The notes under the pieces are model-generated. The model saw nothing but the letters and a program-made list of their open reading frames with translations. It ran no database searches and was not told the DNA's origin. Shown here one piece after another: positions 16,005 through 27,700 of a stretch of DNA of 64,000 bases. Origin of the DNA: Halopseudomonas sp002296055. Its GTDB lineage: Bacteria; Pseudomonadota; Gammaproteobacteria; Pseudomonadales; Pseudomonadaceae. Position 1 is the stretch's first letter. The number at the start of each line of letters is the position of its first letter. The position numbers were made by a program, and so were the translations under genes. The stretch lies in assembly GCF_050876985.1 (NCBI RefSeq), contig NZ_JBPAPP010000003.1; one strand, 5' to 3'.

Positions 16005-18098
16005 CTAGAACCCGCTCTCACGCAGAAATACCGCGGCAACGTGGGTAAAGGCTTCACCCAGCAGGCTGCGCCGGCTGCCTTCTATCTGCACATCACCCAG
16101 GCTCTCTTGCCCGGTGACGGGCGGCGCGTCCAGCTGGATCAGCACATGAAACAGCGAGCGGCTGGGCGCCAGCTCACGGCTACCTTCCGTGGTGGTCAAG
16201 GGTCCGCCAAAGCGCGCAGCCAGCATCGGATGCGCCAACTGGGCTGCACGGGTGCTGCCGATTGCCAGCACCTTGCCCGTCACCGGGCTTGGCTGCCCGC
16301 GACTGTAGAAGCGCACCGGCGCGCCGGGCTGCAGACGATGCACCTCATCCTGCTCGACATAGGCGTCCACCTGCCAGCTGGACGGGTCGATCAGCACACC
16401 CAGCGGCTCGCGACTACCTACCCACTGGCCGCTGTGCCAGTCCGGGTTGATATCCTTCCACTGGCCGGCAAAGGGTGCGGTCAACGACAGTCGGGCCACC
16501 TCTGAACGGGCGGCCAGAACCTGTTCCTGTTCCACCTGCAGGCGTTGCTGGGTCACCGCCTGCTGCGCCAGCCCGGATGGATCGGCCAACAGCCCACTGA
16601 GGCGCGCCTGATAGCTGCGGATACTGGCCTCATTGCTGCGCACGCGCGCGATGATGTCCGGCTCATCCAGCATGACCAACGTAGCACCTTCGCTCACCGC
16701 ACCGGCCGGCTGAATCTCGCGCAGTACCGCAGGATAGGGGCTGAACACCCGCAGCTGGCGTTCGGCACGGGCTACCCCGTCGCCGTGCACCTGGGTATGC
16801 CAGGGCAGCGCCAGCAGCAGTAGTAGCAGCCCAAAACCACCCGCGATCATTGCTCTGTGTTTACCCGGCACCTGACTACGCGCTCCCCACCAGTGTTTTA
16901 GCTCACGCCAAACCGGCATGAGGATGAACCAGGCAATCTCCACCGCGAACAGGAAGATGCCCAACGCCTTGAAGAACAGCAGATAAACCGCAATCGCAAT
17001 GCCGACAAACAGCAGCAACCGATACAGCCAGGTGGCGAAGGCAAAGGCAATCAGCAGACGCCGCTGCCGCAAGGTAAAGGTTTCCGGCCAGTCTTCCGGT
17101 AACCCCAGCAAGGTACGACGCAGAAAGGTGCGGGCCTGCGCTGAGGAGCGCTCATGCAGATTAGGGAAGTCCAACAGGTCAGACAGGATGAAGTAACCGT
17201 CAAAGCGCATAAAGGGGCTGGCGTTGAGTGCCAACGACAACACCCAGCTGGTGGTAGCCAGATACAGCAGCGCACTGCGCAGGGTGCCCGGCTCACAAAG
17301 CGCCCACCCCAGGGTGGCCAGGCCCGCCAGTGCCAGCTCCGTCGTAATACCCGCGCTGGCGATGGCCAGACGCTGACGGGCGCTGCGCAGCTTCCAGCTC
17401 TCACCGGTATCGGTATAGAGCATCGGCCAAAGCACCACAAAGGCCACCCCCATATGCGCCACCCGCAGCCCCAGCCGGGTGGCCACCAAGGCATGCCCCA
17501 TCTCGTGCAGCGTCTTCGCCGCAATCAACGCCAAGGCGAAGCTGACCAGCCCGGAGGCGCTGAAGGCGTCGACCACCGCGTGGGTAAAGGTGTCCCATTG
17601 CTGCAGTACCAGCCCGATACCCAGTACGCTCAGCGCCACCACCAACCAGCCGACCAGCGGCTGAAACAGCCAGTCTAGGCGCCCGGCCAGCGCCTGCAGC
17701 CAACGCTGAGGCCGCACCAATGGCACGCGGAAAAACAGGTAATGGTGTAGCCACCAGCGCCAGGTCAGCCACTGGTTACCACTGCTGCGCTGCTGCATGC
17801 GGTTGACCGCAGCGCTGTCAGGCCGCACCAGCTGGTGCTGTTCCAGGAATTGGCGCAGCCCCAGCACCTGCGCCGGATCAGGCCGTAGCGCCGTCTGCTC
17901 GCTGACCTGTTCACAGATTTGCCGCGGGGTCTGCTCCCAACGCAGCAAACACTCAAACTCCAGCCAGCCGATGCGGTAGAAGCGGTTGACCACGGTGTCT
18001 TGAATCACCCAATTTGGCTCACCGTCACTGCCGGGCGCCGCTTCGCTCAAGCGCAGGTCGTTGCGCAGCGGCGGTGTGGGCAGATCAGCCGGATCCAT
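16005..18098 (-). CDS. Fusion of M50/site-2-protease-like membrane domain and HlyD-type adaptor
   Basis: A protein of 697 residues (ATG at 18098; a GTG at 18101 is possible). The N-terminal about 100 residues look like a PqqD-like or winged-helix domain (VNRFYRIGWLEFECLLRW). Residues 140-400 hold many membrane helices with the zinc-protease motif HEMGH at 198-202 in KTLHEMGHALVATRLG and the second S2P motif NASPFMRFDGYF. After a further membrane segment (GGFGLLLLLLALPWH), the C-terminal about 260 residues are an HlyD/barrel-sandwich adaptor (GDGVARAERQLRVFSPYPAV, LTAPFAGQWKDINP). It ends the adhesin operon and overlaps the preceding gene by one base. A role in processing and guiding the giant protein out of the cell is inferred. 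No ATPase accompanies it. Confidence 0.82.
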   Translation of the reverse strand: MDPADLPTPPLRNDLRLSEAAPGSDGEPNWVIQDTVVNRFYRIGWLEFECLLRWEQTPRQICEQVSEQTALRPDPAQVLGLRQFLEQHQLVRPDSAAVNRMQQRSSGNQWLTWRWWLHHYLFFRVPLVRPQRWLQALAGRLDWLFQPLVGWLVVALSVLGIGLVLQQWDTFTHAVVDAFSASGLVSFALALIAAKTLHEMGHALVATRLGLRVAHMGVAFVVLWPMLYTDTGESWKLRSARQRLAIASAGITTELALAGLATLGWALCEPGTLRSALLYLATTSWVLSLALNASPFMRFDGYFILSDLLDFPNLHERSSAQARTFLRRTLLGLPEDWPETFTLRQRRLLIAFAFATWLYRLLLFVGIAIAVYLLFFKALGIFLFAVEIAWFILMPVWRELKHWWGARSQVPGKHRAMIAGGFGLLLLLLALPWHTQVHGDGVARAERQLRVFSPYPAVLREIQPAGAVSEGATLVMLDEPDIIARVRSNEASIRSYQARLSGLLADPSGLAQQAVTQQRLQVEQEQVLAARSEVARLSLTAPFAGQWKDINPDWHSGQWVGSREPLGVLIDPSSWQVDAYVEQDEVHRLQPGAPVRFYSRGQPSPVTGKVLAIGSTRAAQLAHPMLAARFGGPLTTTEGSRELAPSRSLFHVLIQLDAPPVTGQESLGDVQIEGSRRSLLGEAFTHVAAVFLRESGF

Positions 18099-19438
18099 CA
18101 CCAGCCGGTCCAGGCGCGTACCGCCGCCAACGGCCGCCGCAGCAGGTAGTAGCCCAGCAGCACCCGCTTGCCGTACAGCTTGGCGGTGCCGTGCAGGCCG
18201 AGCCTGGCCAGCGCGGGATCACCCTCAATACTGGCCAGCAGCCGATAGGAACTCACCCCTTCGTCACTGGGGTGCGCCTGATAGCTGGTCTCCAGCACGC
18301 TGCCGTGCAGCGGTTGCAGCGGGTAGGCGGTAAGAAACAGCGTGACCTCCGCGCCCGGATCAAGCGCAATCGCATCAGCCACGGCCAGTTGGATTCGCAT
18401 AGCCGGTTGCGCCGGATCGGCCACCAGCAAAATACGCTCACCAGTCGTCACCGGCTTGCCCAGCCAGTCATTCGGATCGCTGTAGACGGCAATGCCGGCC
18501 TTGGGCGCGTGCACCTGGGTGCGTGCCAGCTGGGCCTGAACCGCCGCCAGCTCGGCGCGGCTTTGCTGGGCGCGGCCACTGAGCAGCGTCAGCTCGCCCT
18601 TGCTTTGCGGGTTATCAAAGGCGCGCTGGCTGGCGGCCAGCAGCTCGGCATCAGCCACTGCAACGCCTTTGCTGAGCACCTCGGCACGATTGCGCAGGGT
18701 GGTTTCATCCAGCGTAAACAGCAACGCGCCCTGCTCTACCGGCTGATTGGGTCGCACCTGCATCTGACGGATCACACCGTCGATCGGCGAGCTGATGATC
18801 TGCGCCTCCCTGGAAACAATTTCTGCCGGCGCCAGTACCGTCTGACGCACCGGAATCAGCAGCACCAGCAACACCACGACCAGCACCGCCAGCGCCTTGC
18901 GTCGGCCCCGCTGCCAGCCGCCACGCCGACGCTGCCCGGTCAGCGACTGCCAGCAATAGCCCCAGGTTTTCCAGAGTCCGGTCAGCACCTCGGTCAGCGG
19001 CGCGGCTGGCGGAGCATCCAGCAGAAACAGCAGCAGGCCCAGCCGCTGACCATCTCGACCGACCAGTGGCACACACCAGACCCCGGCCGGCCACCATTCG
19101 GCCCAGCCGTCACTGATGTCGGCCGGTGGCGTCACCTCGCTACGCGCCAGCCACTGCGGCTCGTTGCCGTCCAGTTGCTGCTGCAGCCAGCGCGCCGCGC
19201 GCTTGAGCCACACCAGATAGGGTGAATCTTCAGCCGGTTTGGCCAGACCGGAGACACACAGCAACTCCGGCTGTTCGCCATGGCAGGCAAGCACCAAGGC
19301 CTGGTGGTACTGCAACAGACCATAGGCATCATTGGCCATACTGAAAGCCAGAGCATTGAGGCTGTCGGCGGCCAGCGCCCGATCACGCAGGGCATTTACG
19401 CGCAGCAACAGCTGCGGGCTGGGCAAGCGCTCAGTCAT
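18098..19438 (-). CDS. HlyD-family adaptor with N-terminal GAF-like domain
   Basis: A protein of about 446 residues (ATG at 19438). Residues 1-150 resemble a GAF-type sensory domain (LAFSMANDAYGLLQYHQALVLA and GVWCVPLVGRDGQRLGLLLFLLD). A single membrane helix follows (KALAVLVVVLLVLLIPV), then an HlyD domain with the lipoyl-like halves IISSPIDGVIRQMQVRPNQPV and QVHAPKAGIAVYSDPNDWLGKPV. It is thus an inner-membrane adaptor with a large cytoplasmic part, unlike ordinary HlyD. It overlaps the upstream adaptor stop by eight bases and the downstream M50-HlyD start by one base. Bases 19439-19465 can be read as an extension and were not used. It likely bridges inner and outer membrane for the giant-protein exporter. 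Confidence 0.82.
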   Translation of the reverse strand: MTERLPSPQLLLRVNALRDRALAADSLNALAFSMANDAYGLLQYHQALVLACHGEQPELLCVSGLAKPAEDSPYLVWLKRAARWLQQQLDGNEPQWLARSEVTPPADISDGWAEWWPAGVWCVPLVGRDGQRLGLLLFLLDAPPAAPLTEVLTGLWKTWGYCWQSLTGQRRRGGWQRGRRKALAVLVVVLLVLLIPVRQTVLAPAEIVSREAQIISSPIDGVIRQMQVRPNQPVEQGALLFTLDETTLRNRAEVLSKGVAVADAELLAASQRAFDNPQSKGELTLLSGRAQQSRAELAAVQAQLARTQVHAPKAGIAVYSDPNDWLGKPVTTGERILLVADPAQPAMRIQLAVADAIALDPGAEVTLFLTAYPLQPLHGSVLETSYQAHPSDEGVSSYRLLASIEGDPALARLGLHGTAKLYGKRVLLGYYLLRRPLAAVRAWTGW

Positions 19439-20201
19439 GCAGGTCAGGGAAGGTGGCGATGCCACTCATGCCAGCGATCAACTCCGGATGCTCGGCGTCC
19501 AGTTGCGCTTCCAGTTCAACCGTCTGGGCAACGGCGTCGACCCGCGAGTTGATGGCGCTGATGTGGCCGGCGTAGCGCTTGCCGGTTTCCAGAATCTGCA
19601 CCTCCAGCGGCATGTCGGCACTCAACCGGGTGACCAGGCGCGAGGGTACGTTCAGGCGCACTTTCAGCGGCCCGTCACTGACCAGGTCAAACAGCGGCGT
19701 GCCGGCGCTGACGGTCTCAAAGGGTTTGACGTGCACCTTGGCTACGCGGCCGGCAAAGGGTGCCTTGACGGTGCAGTAACTGCGCTGGGCACTGGCCAAC
19801 GCACGCGAGGCGTCAGCCTTCTGCACCTCGGTTTCGGCGATGGCAACCTCCAGATCGCCCACCGCATCAAGTTTGCGCAGATTGCGCTTGGCTTCCAGGC
19901 TCTGGCGGGTCATCGCCAACTCGGCATTGGCCACCCGCGCACGCGCCTCTGCCTCGATGCAATTGAGTTGTACCAGCGTGGCATCCGCCTCAACACGCTG
20001 CCCCAGCGAGGCTTGCAGCTCTCGCAGGGTACCGGTCATCTGGCTGGATAGGGTGGTTTCCAGTTTTGCGGTCAACAGTACACGGATAGCTGCGGGGTCA
20101 TTCAACAACAGAGCGTCGTCGACTTGCTGGGCCTGCAGTGGCAGAGATGCCAGCAACAGGGCAAAACCGACAACAACACGCTCAGGGCTGCGCAGTGGCA
20201 T
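19431..20201 (-). CDS. Periplasmic adaptor (RND/HlyD-type), adhesin operon
   Basis: A 256-residue secreted adaptor with signal peptide (VVVGFALLLASLPLQAQ, cleaved near AQA or LQAQ). It has the barrel-sandwich hybrid halves LETTLSSQMTGTLRELQASLGQRV and CTVKAPFAGRVAKVHVKPFETVSAGTPLFDLV, with a short coiled coil between and a beta-barrel part after. It lacks an N-terminal membrane anchor, so it is periplasmic. Its gene starts within the TolC-like gene (20-base overlap), showing translational coupling. Having three adaptor-type proteins in one operon is unusual: this one, the GAF-HlyD protein and the M50-HlyD fusion. Confidence 0.83.
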   Translation of the reverse strand: MPLRSPERVVVGFALLLASLPLQAQQVDDALLLNDPAAIRVLLTAKLETTLSSQMTGTLRELQASLGQRVEADATLVQLNCIEAEARARVANAELAMTRQSLEAKRNLRKLDAVGDLEVAIAETEVQKADASRALASAQRSYCTVKAPFAGRVAKVHVKPFETVSAGTPLFDLVSDGPLKVRLNVPSRLVTRLSADMPLEVQILETGKRYAGHISAINSRVDAVAQTVELEAQLDAEHPELIAGMSGIATFPDLHD

Positions 20202-21732
20202 TCACCTCTCCTTGTTCGAGCACCCGGGTGGACGCCAGCAGACCGGTGCGCTGCTGAGTGGTAAGCGTGCGTTCAATCTCGCTGGCGAGGGTTTTTATAT
20301 CATGCTGCTCGATCTCTTCGGGCAGCACATCCAGACCAATCGAGTTGTACAAACGCCCCCAGGCAGCCTGCGCCCGCGAGTAGGCGGCTTCGCGCTGGTA
20401 GCGCGACAGCAGGTAGCGACCCTCGGCACGGATCACCTCCAGCTCTGAACCCAGCGAACTGCTGCTGGCCGCCTGCGCATAGCCCAGCAACTCACTGTCC
20501 ACCCGCAGGCTTTCATCGGCAAAGCCCATGTCCTGCCGGGCCAGTTCGTAGCGCAGCGCACCCACTCGCACCTGGGTCAGGATGGCCATGGACAGGGCGA
20601 CACGGCGCAGATCATCGGCAGCAGCCTGGGATTCGGCAGCACTATCGAGCGAGGGCAGCTGCAGCAACTGCAGCAGGTTGATCGACACATCCACACCGGT
20701 GCTGTTCCAGTGGTTGTTATACAGATAATTGTTGGTGTCGTAGCTGTAACCGGCGCTGAACGTCACGTTGGGCCAGAGTTTGGTCTTGGCAATTTCGAGG
20801 TCGGTGAGATTAACCCGCTTGCGGTACCACTCCTCCATGATCTCCGGGCGATTTTCCAGTGACAGAATTTCCAGCTGGTTTATCTCCACGTCGATGACCG
20901 GCAGCTCTGGCTCGCTGCCGTCATCGGCCAGCACCAGCTGCGACCCGGGCGGCAGCGACATCAGCGCCTTAAGCTCGGCCTGGGCAAACTCCAGATCCTG
21001 ACGGCGCGAGGTCAGCAGAGACATGGAATCGAGCAACGCACGCTGGTACGCGAGGATGTCCTGGCGCGGCAGCAGGCCTTGGGTTTCGGCCTGGCGCGCC
21101 GAGTCCAGCGCGCTGCGAGTGCGCTGCAGCAACCGGTCGACTTCCGGCAACAGGCGCTGGGCACCCAGCGCGCGCCAATAGGCATTACGCACATCTTGCA
21201 GCACGTTCTGCGCGACCCGGCGGCGGCGCTCTTCTGCCATGATGATTTGGTCTGCCTTTTGCTGACTGCGGTAGTAGGCCACCCCAAAGTCCAGCACGCT
21301 CCAGCTCAGATTGAGCCCGGCCAGATCACGGTAGCGCTCCTGCGAGGTAGAGGCGCGCAAACTTTCCTGGCCATCTTCAATACCCACCGAGGTGCCACCG
21401 GAGTCATTGCTACGCCCCTCGTAACCGGCCGAGGCCACCAGGCGCGGCAGCATTTCGTGACTCGACACGTCCAGCAAGTCAGACGCCAGGGCACCTTCCA
21501 TCAGTTTGAGACGGTAATCGAGGTTGTACTTCAGCGCCCGCGCGGCCGCCTCATAAAAGGTGATAGGGGCGGCAACCGGGTCCTGCTGGTCGTACATCAA
21601 TTGGTAGTCGGCCAGGATGCGATCGCGCGCCTCCTGATCGCTGTAGGGTTGCGGTTCAATGGTGTTGCAGGCACTGAGCAGGATGGCCGAGGTTATCGCG
21701 AGGCCGAGAGTCTTAAGCTGTTGTGCTGGCAT
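20182..21732 (-). CDS. TolC-family outer-membrane efflux/secretion lipoprotein
   Basis: A protein of about 516 residues (ATG at 21732). It starts with a lipoprotein signal ending in LLSAC (C22), and the rest is the alpha-helical TolC/OMP-factor repeat: coiled-coil stretches NVLQDVRNAYWRALGAQRLLPEV and EIAKTKLWPNVTFSAGYSYD, with the same type of pattern repeated in the second half. It would form a trimeric channel through the outer membrane. It lies 33 bases after the giant adhesin stop codon and is followed by the adaptor genes, so it is the outer-membrane part of the same exporter. The frame extends to 21762, but the later ATG gives the proper lipoprotein signal. Confidence 0.88.
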   Translation of the reverse strand: MPAQQLKTLGLAITSAILLSACNTIEPQPYSDQEARDRILADYQLMYDQQDPVAAPITFYEAAARALKYNLDYRLKLMEGALASDLLDVSSHEMLPRLVASAGYEGRSNDSGGTSVGIEDGQESLRASTSQERYRDLAGLNLSWSVLDFGVAYYRSQQKADQIIMAEERRRRVAQNVLQDVRNAYWRALGAQRLLPEVDRLLQRTRSALDSARQAETQGLLPRQDILAYQRALLDSMSLLTSRRQDLEFAQAELKALMSLPPGSQLVLADDGSEPELPVIDVEINQLEILSLENRPEIMEEWYRKRVNLTDLEIAKTKLWPNVTFSAGYSYDTNNYLYNNHWNSTGVDVSINLLQLLQLPSLDSAAESQAAADDLRRVALSMAILTQVRVGALRYELARQDMGFADESLRVDSELLGYAQAASSSSLGSELEVIRAEGRYLLSRYQREAAYSRAQAAWGRLYNSIGLDVLPEEIEQHDIKTLASEIERTLTTQQRTGLLASTRVLEQGEVNATAQP

Positions 21733-21765
21733 GATCTGTCCTTGTGCATGAAAGTATCCCATTGC

Positions 21766-24700
21766 TCAACCACCCGACTGTGACGTGGGCGGCGAGGAAT
21801 GTAAACGCTGTGCAGCGGCCAGCATCTGCGCGCGGAAGCTGCTGGCGGTGCGAATAGGTTCGTCGGTGTCGTGCTGCAGGCTGGCCAGCGGCTCGCGATT
21901 GTCGCTGTAAAGCCCCGGATCATCGAGCAGGCCGTCAGCGCTCAGGCTGATACGACCCTGGCGGCCAAATAGCCAGGCAATGTCCAGCTCACGGTCAAGC
22001 TGGCTGTCGCGCACCGCCTGGTGCACAAACTGCCCCTGGATGTCACCCAGGCCTGCACCGATCGACGCACTCTGGTTAAAGCCCTGCATACCCAGTCGCT
22101 GATCGCCACCGGGCACCCGACCGAAGGTAAGCCGGTCCAGCTGGTTGTTGCGCTCCAGCACCGGTGAGATGAAGACCGCAGGATCGACGCCAAGCGGCAC
22201 ATCAAAGCTGCCGGACGGATCGTCGCCGTCATCCTGGTGCGGGCCCGGCGGCTCAACATAAGGCGCGGAGATATCCAGGGTTATGACCAGCTCGGCCTGG
22301 TCTGTACCACCGGCCAGGTCACCGGTGGTGTAAGTGAACACATCATTCAGCAGCGGGCCTTGCCCGGCCGTTTGCAGCACCTCGGGGTTGCTCATGTCGA
22401 TGCTGTAGGTGTAGCTGCCATCGGCATTGATCACCAGCGTGCCATAACGCCCGTACAGCGGCTGGCCGACCACACCACTGGCGCCGCTACCGCTTTCCTC
22501 GCCAGCGCGCACACCCACAACCTGCAGGCTGTCGCCGTCATCCACATCGCTGTCGTTATCCAGCACGTTGCCGCTGGACTGCGGCGCGGCATCCTGGTCG
22601 GTGGCACTGTTGCTGTCGTTCTGCGCGACCGGGTTGTCGTTACTGCCCTGAATCAGAATATTTAGCGTGGCCGATGAGCTCAGACCCGCAGCGTCACGCA
22701 GGCTGTAGTCAAAGCTTTCACGCAGGGTCTGACCAGCGTTGCGCAGCGCATTCACCTGCGGGTCGTCGTTGTTCAAAAGGTACTGGTAGCTGCCATCGGC
22801 GTTCAGAGTCAGGGTGCCGTAGCGCCCCTGCAGGGTCTGCCCGGGCAGCACGTTTTGCCCTTGCTGATTGCTGAACCCGGTAACGCTCAGCACCTCGCCG
22901 TTGGCGGTGCTGTCTACGTCTAGGTCGTTGTCCAGCACGTTGCCTGTCGGGTCCACCCCGGCGCTGGCGTTAGCAGTACCGCCAGCCTCAACGGCCACGG
23001 CATCGTCATCCACGCCCTGGGGCGCGTCGTTAGTGCCCTGAATACGAATATCCAGTTGCGCCGTATCGGTCGCCCCGGCGGCATCGGTCAAGGTGTAGGT
23101 AAAGCTGTCCGTGAGCGTCTGCCCGCTGGTGCGCAAGGCCTGCACCGCCGCATTGTCGTTATCGACCAGGTAGGTGTAACTGCCGTCCGCGTTCAGGGTC
23201 AGGCTGCCGTACAGGCCAACCAGCGGGCTGCCAACGGTGCCGCTGGTGCCGCCTGCGGCTTCAGCGCCAGTGCGCACGCCAGCAACCGTTTTGTCTTCTC
23301 CATTAGCGGCGCTGTCTACATCGGTATCGTTGTCCAGCACATTGCCGCTGGCGTCAGAGCCTGCCGTGCCGTTGCCCACGCCACCGGCTTCAACGGCCGT
23401 TGCGCTGTCATCTGCCGCCACCGGCGCATCGTTGGCAGCATTGATGGTGATGGTCAGGGTCGCGCTATCGCTCAGCCCAGCCGCATCGCTGAGCTGATAG
23501 GTGAAGGACTCGCTCAGCGTCTGCCCGCTGGTGCGCAGGGCCTGCACCGCCGCATTGTCATTGTCGACCACGTAGGTGTAACTGCCATCGGCGTTCAGGG
23601 TCAGGCTGCCATATTGGCCCGCCAGCACGCTGCCCACAGTGCCGGTGGTGCCGCTGGCAGCTTCGGCGCCAGTGCGCACGGCGGTAACGGTCTTGGTTTC
23701 GCCATTGGCAACGCTGTCCACGTCGGTGTCGTTCGTCAGCACGTTGCCAGTGGCGTCCGATCCGGCGGTGCCATTGGCAGTTCCGCCAGCTTCCACGGCG
23801 GTGGCGCTGTCATCAACGGCCACGGGGGCGTCATTACGTCCATCGATGGTGATATTGATCTGCGCCTGGTCAGTCACGCCCCAGATATCAGCCAAGGTAT
23901 AGGTAAAGCTGTCGACCAGCGTCTGTCCGGTCTGGCGCAGCGCCTGCACCTCGGCCATCTCATTGTCCAGACGATAGCGCGTGCTGCCGTCGGCATTGAT
24001 GGTCAGCCAACCATACTGGCCGCGCAGCTCGCTGCCCAGCGTGCCGGCGGTGCCGCTACCCGCTTCGGTGCCCGCGCGAATCGCCGTCACAGTCAGCTCA
24101 TCGCCCTCCAGATCCAGGTCATTGGCCAGCACGTTGCCGGCCGGATCAAAACCGGCCTGAGCATTACCGACGCCGCCGGCCTCGACCGCCGTGGCACTGT
24201 CGTCCGCACCCTGAGGCGCATCATTGCGCCCGCGGATTACGATGCTTAGCTGCGCCTCGTCGTTGAGGCCAGCCAAGTCAGTGGCCGCGTAGGTGAACTG
24301 GTCCAGCAGTACCTCGGCGGGCCCCAGATTGATTACCGCCGTGTCGTTCACATCCAGGGTGTACTGATAGCTGCCATCGGCGTTGAGCACTAGGGTGCCG
24401 TGGGCGCCGGTCAGCGTGATGCTGCCAGCGCTGAGCCCCTGCAGGGCGCCACCGGCCGCTTCGTTGCCGGTCCGGGCGCCGCTGACGCTGAGGCTGTCAC
24501 CACCATCCACATCGCTGTCATTGGCGAGAACATTGCCAGCGGGGTTGATGGCGTTGCCATTGCCGTTATCCGGCGTGGAGTAGGCCAGGTTGTTGGCCGC
24601 CTCGGGTGCGTCATTGGCGCCACGAATGGTGATATTGAGCGTCGCAGTATCCTGCAGCCCACCAAGGTCACTGACCGTATAGGTGAAGGCCTCGCTGAGG

Positions 24701-27700
24701 GTATCGGTGCTGCTGCGCAGGGCCTGCACCGCCGCCATGTCGTTGTCCAGCCGGTAGCTGGTGGTGCCGTCAGCATTGATGGTCAGCCAGCCGTAGAGCC
24801 CACGCAACTCGGTACCCAGTGTGCCTGCGGTGCCGCTGCTGCCCTCACTGCCGGTACGAATGCCGACCACACTGAGCAACTCACCGCCATCCACATCGCT
24901 GTCGTTCTCCAGCACGTTGCCCTGCGGATTGATTCCGGCCGCGCCGTTGTTAACGCCGCCGGCCTCGACCGCAATACCGGCGTCGTCACTGGCGATCGGA
25001 GTGTCGTTAGCCCCGGTAAGGGTGATGGTCAGGGTTGCGCTGTCAGTTAGGCCGGCCGCATCCACCACCTCGTAGGTGAAGGATTCGCTCAGGGTGTCGC
25101 CGGACAGCCGCAGCGCCTGCACGGCCTCATTGTCATTGTCGATAACATAGGTGTAGGAGCCGTCGGCATTCAGCGTCAGGCTGCCGTACTGGCCGCTCAG
25201 CGCACCGCCCACCGCGCCGCTGATGCCCGTGCCAGTCTCGGCACCGGTGCGGATGGCTGATACGGTTTTGCTTTCGCCGTTGGCGGTGCTGTCCACGTCG
25301 GTGTCGTTGCTCAGCACATTGCCGCTGGCATTGCTGCCCGGCGTGCCGTTGGCGATGCCGCCGGCCTCGCTGGCGGTGGCGCTGTCATCCGCCGCGACAG
25401 GCGCGTCGTTGCTGCCTGTAATGGTGATCGTCAGGGTAGCGCGGTCGGTCAGCCCAGCGGCATCGACTACCTCGTAGCTAAAGGTCTCGCTCAAGGTCTG
25501 ACCAGAGGTGCGCAGCGCCTGCACTACCGGATTGCTGTCATCGACCACATAGGTGTAGGTGCCATCGGCGTTCAGCGTCAGGCTGCCATAAGTGCCGGCC
25601 AGCGCAGAGCCGACGATGCCTGCGACGCCGCTACCTGCCTCGCTGCCGGTGCGCACAGACAGCACACTGGCTGTTTCGCCGTTGCCGTCAATATCGGTGT
25701 CATTGGCCAACACATTGCCCGTCGCGTTCGCGCCCGCGCTGCCATTGGCGATACCGCCCGCCTCCTGGGCCGTGGCACTGTCGTCGTTGGCCACCGGTGC
25801 GTCGTTGGCACCTTCGATGGTGATGGTCAGCGTGGCGCTGTCGCTCAGGCCCGCGGCATCCGTCACGCTGTAGGTGAACGACTCGCTCAGGGTGTCGCCA
25901 GACAGGCGCAGCGCCTGTACTGCTGCATTGTCGTTGTCGACAACGTAGGTGTAGGAACCATCGGCGTTCAGGGTCAGGCTGCCGTAAGTGCCGATCAGCG
26001 CGCTGCCGACGGTACCGCTGGTGCCGCTGTCACCCTCACTGCCAGTGCGGATGGTCGAGACCGTTTGCGTCTCGCCGTTGGCGCTGCTGTCCACGTCGGT
26101 GTCGTTATCCAGCACGTTACCAGTGGCATTGCTGCCGGCTGTACCGTTGGCGGTACCACCGGCCTCCACAGCGGTGGCGCTGTCATCCACCGCTACCGGT
26201 GCGTCGTTGGCGCCATCGAGGGTGATGGTCAACTGCGCGGTATCGGTCGCGCCCCAGACATCGGCCAGGGTGTAGGTAAAGTCATCGGTCAGGGTCTGAC
26301 CGCTCTGGCGCAGGGCCTGCACTTCGGCCATGTCGTTGTCGATGCGATAAACGTAACTGCCGTCGGCATTCAGGGTCAGCCAGCCATACTGGCCGCGCAG
26401 CTCGCTACCCAGAGCGCCGTCAGTACCCGTTGCGGCTTCGGTACCGGTGCGTACTTCGGTGACCTCAAGCGGGTTGCTGTCTTCGTCGGTGTCGTTATCT
26501 AGTACGTTGCCGCTGGCGTTGCTGCCGCTGTCGGTGTTGTCTACGCCGCCATCTTCAACGGCGGTGGCATTGTCGTTTTCTCCGACCGGGGCGTCGTTGC
26601 GGCCACGGATGATGATGGTCAGCTGGGCTTCGTCGCTCAGGCCGCCGAGGTCGCTGGCGGCGTAGGTGAACTGGTCCTGTAGCAGGTCCAGCGCGCCCAG
26701 GGCGATAACGTCAGGGTTGGCTGTATCCAGGGTGTAGCTGTAGCTGCCGTCGGCATTGATGACCAGCTCGCCGTACTGACCGGTCAGCGTCAGGCTGCCG
26801 CCACTCAGCGCGCTCAGAGCGCCACCGGCGGCTTCACTGCCGGTGCGGCCAGCGCTGATGCTGAGGCTGTCACCGGCGTCCACGTCGCTGTCGTTGGTCA
26901 GCAGGTTGCCGCTCGGATTAACGGCGTTACCGCTGCCATTATCTGCCGTGGCATAGCCCAGGTTATTGCTGGCCACCGGCGCGTCGTTGGCGCCTTCAAT
27001 GGTGATGGTCAGAGTCGCGCTGTCGCTCAGGCCTGCGGCATCCGTCACGCTGTAGGTGAACGACTCGCTCAGGGTCTCGCCGCTAGTGCGCAGGGCCTGT
27101 ACCGCAGCGTTGTCGTTGTCGATCACGTAGGTGTAGGAGCCATCGGCGTTCAAGGTCAGGCTGCCATAAGTGCCGACCAGCACGCTGCCGACCGTACCCG
27201 AGGTGCCGCTGCCGGCTTCATCGCCAGTGCGAATGGTGGTGACGGCTTGCGTCTCACCGTTGGCGCTGCTGTCCACGTCGGTGTCGTTGCCCAGCACGTT
27301 ACCTGTAGCGTTGCTGCCGGCTGTGCCGTTGGCGGTGCCGCCGGCCTCCACAGCGGTGGCGCTGTCATCTACCGCGACCGGCGCGTCGTTGGCGCCGTTG
27401 ATGGTGATGGTCAGGGTCGCCAGATCGCTGGCGCCGCTGGCATCTCGCACCCGATAGGTAAAGCTCTCGCTCAGGCTCTGGCCGCTCTGACGCAGCGCCT
27501 GTACGTCGGCATTATCGTTGTCGATAACATAGGTGTAACTGCCATCGGCATTCAGGGTCAGGCTGCCGTACTGGCCCTCCAGTGCCCCACCGACCACCCC
27601 GGCGCTACCAGTGCCGGACTCGCTGCCCGTGCGCACGGCAGAGACGGTCTTGCTCTCGCCATTGGCACTGCTGTCTACATCCGTGTCGTTGTTCAGCACA

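Noticed and set aside
21766..22270. RTX/type I secretion C-terminus of the adhesin
   Set aside because: The last 165 residues contain no GGxGxDxUx nonapeptides and no recognisable acidic RTX-type signal, so a standard RTX/LapA label was not used.
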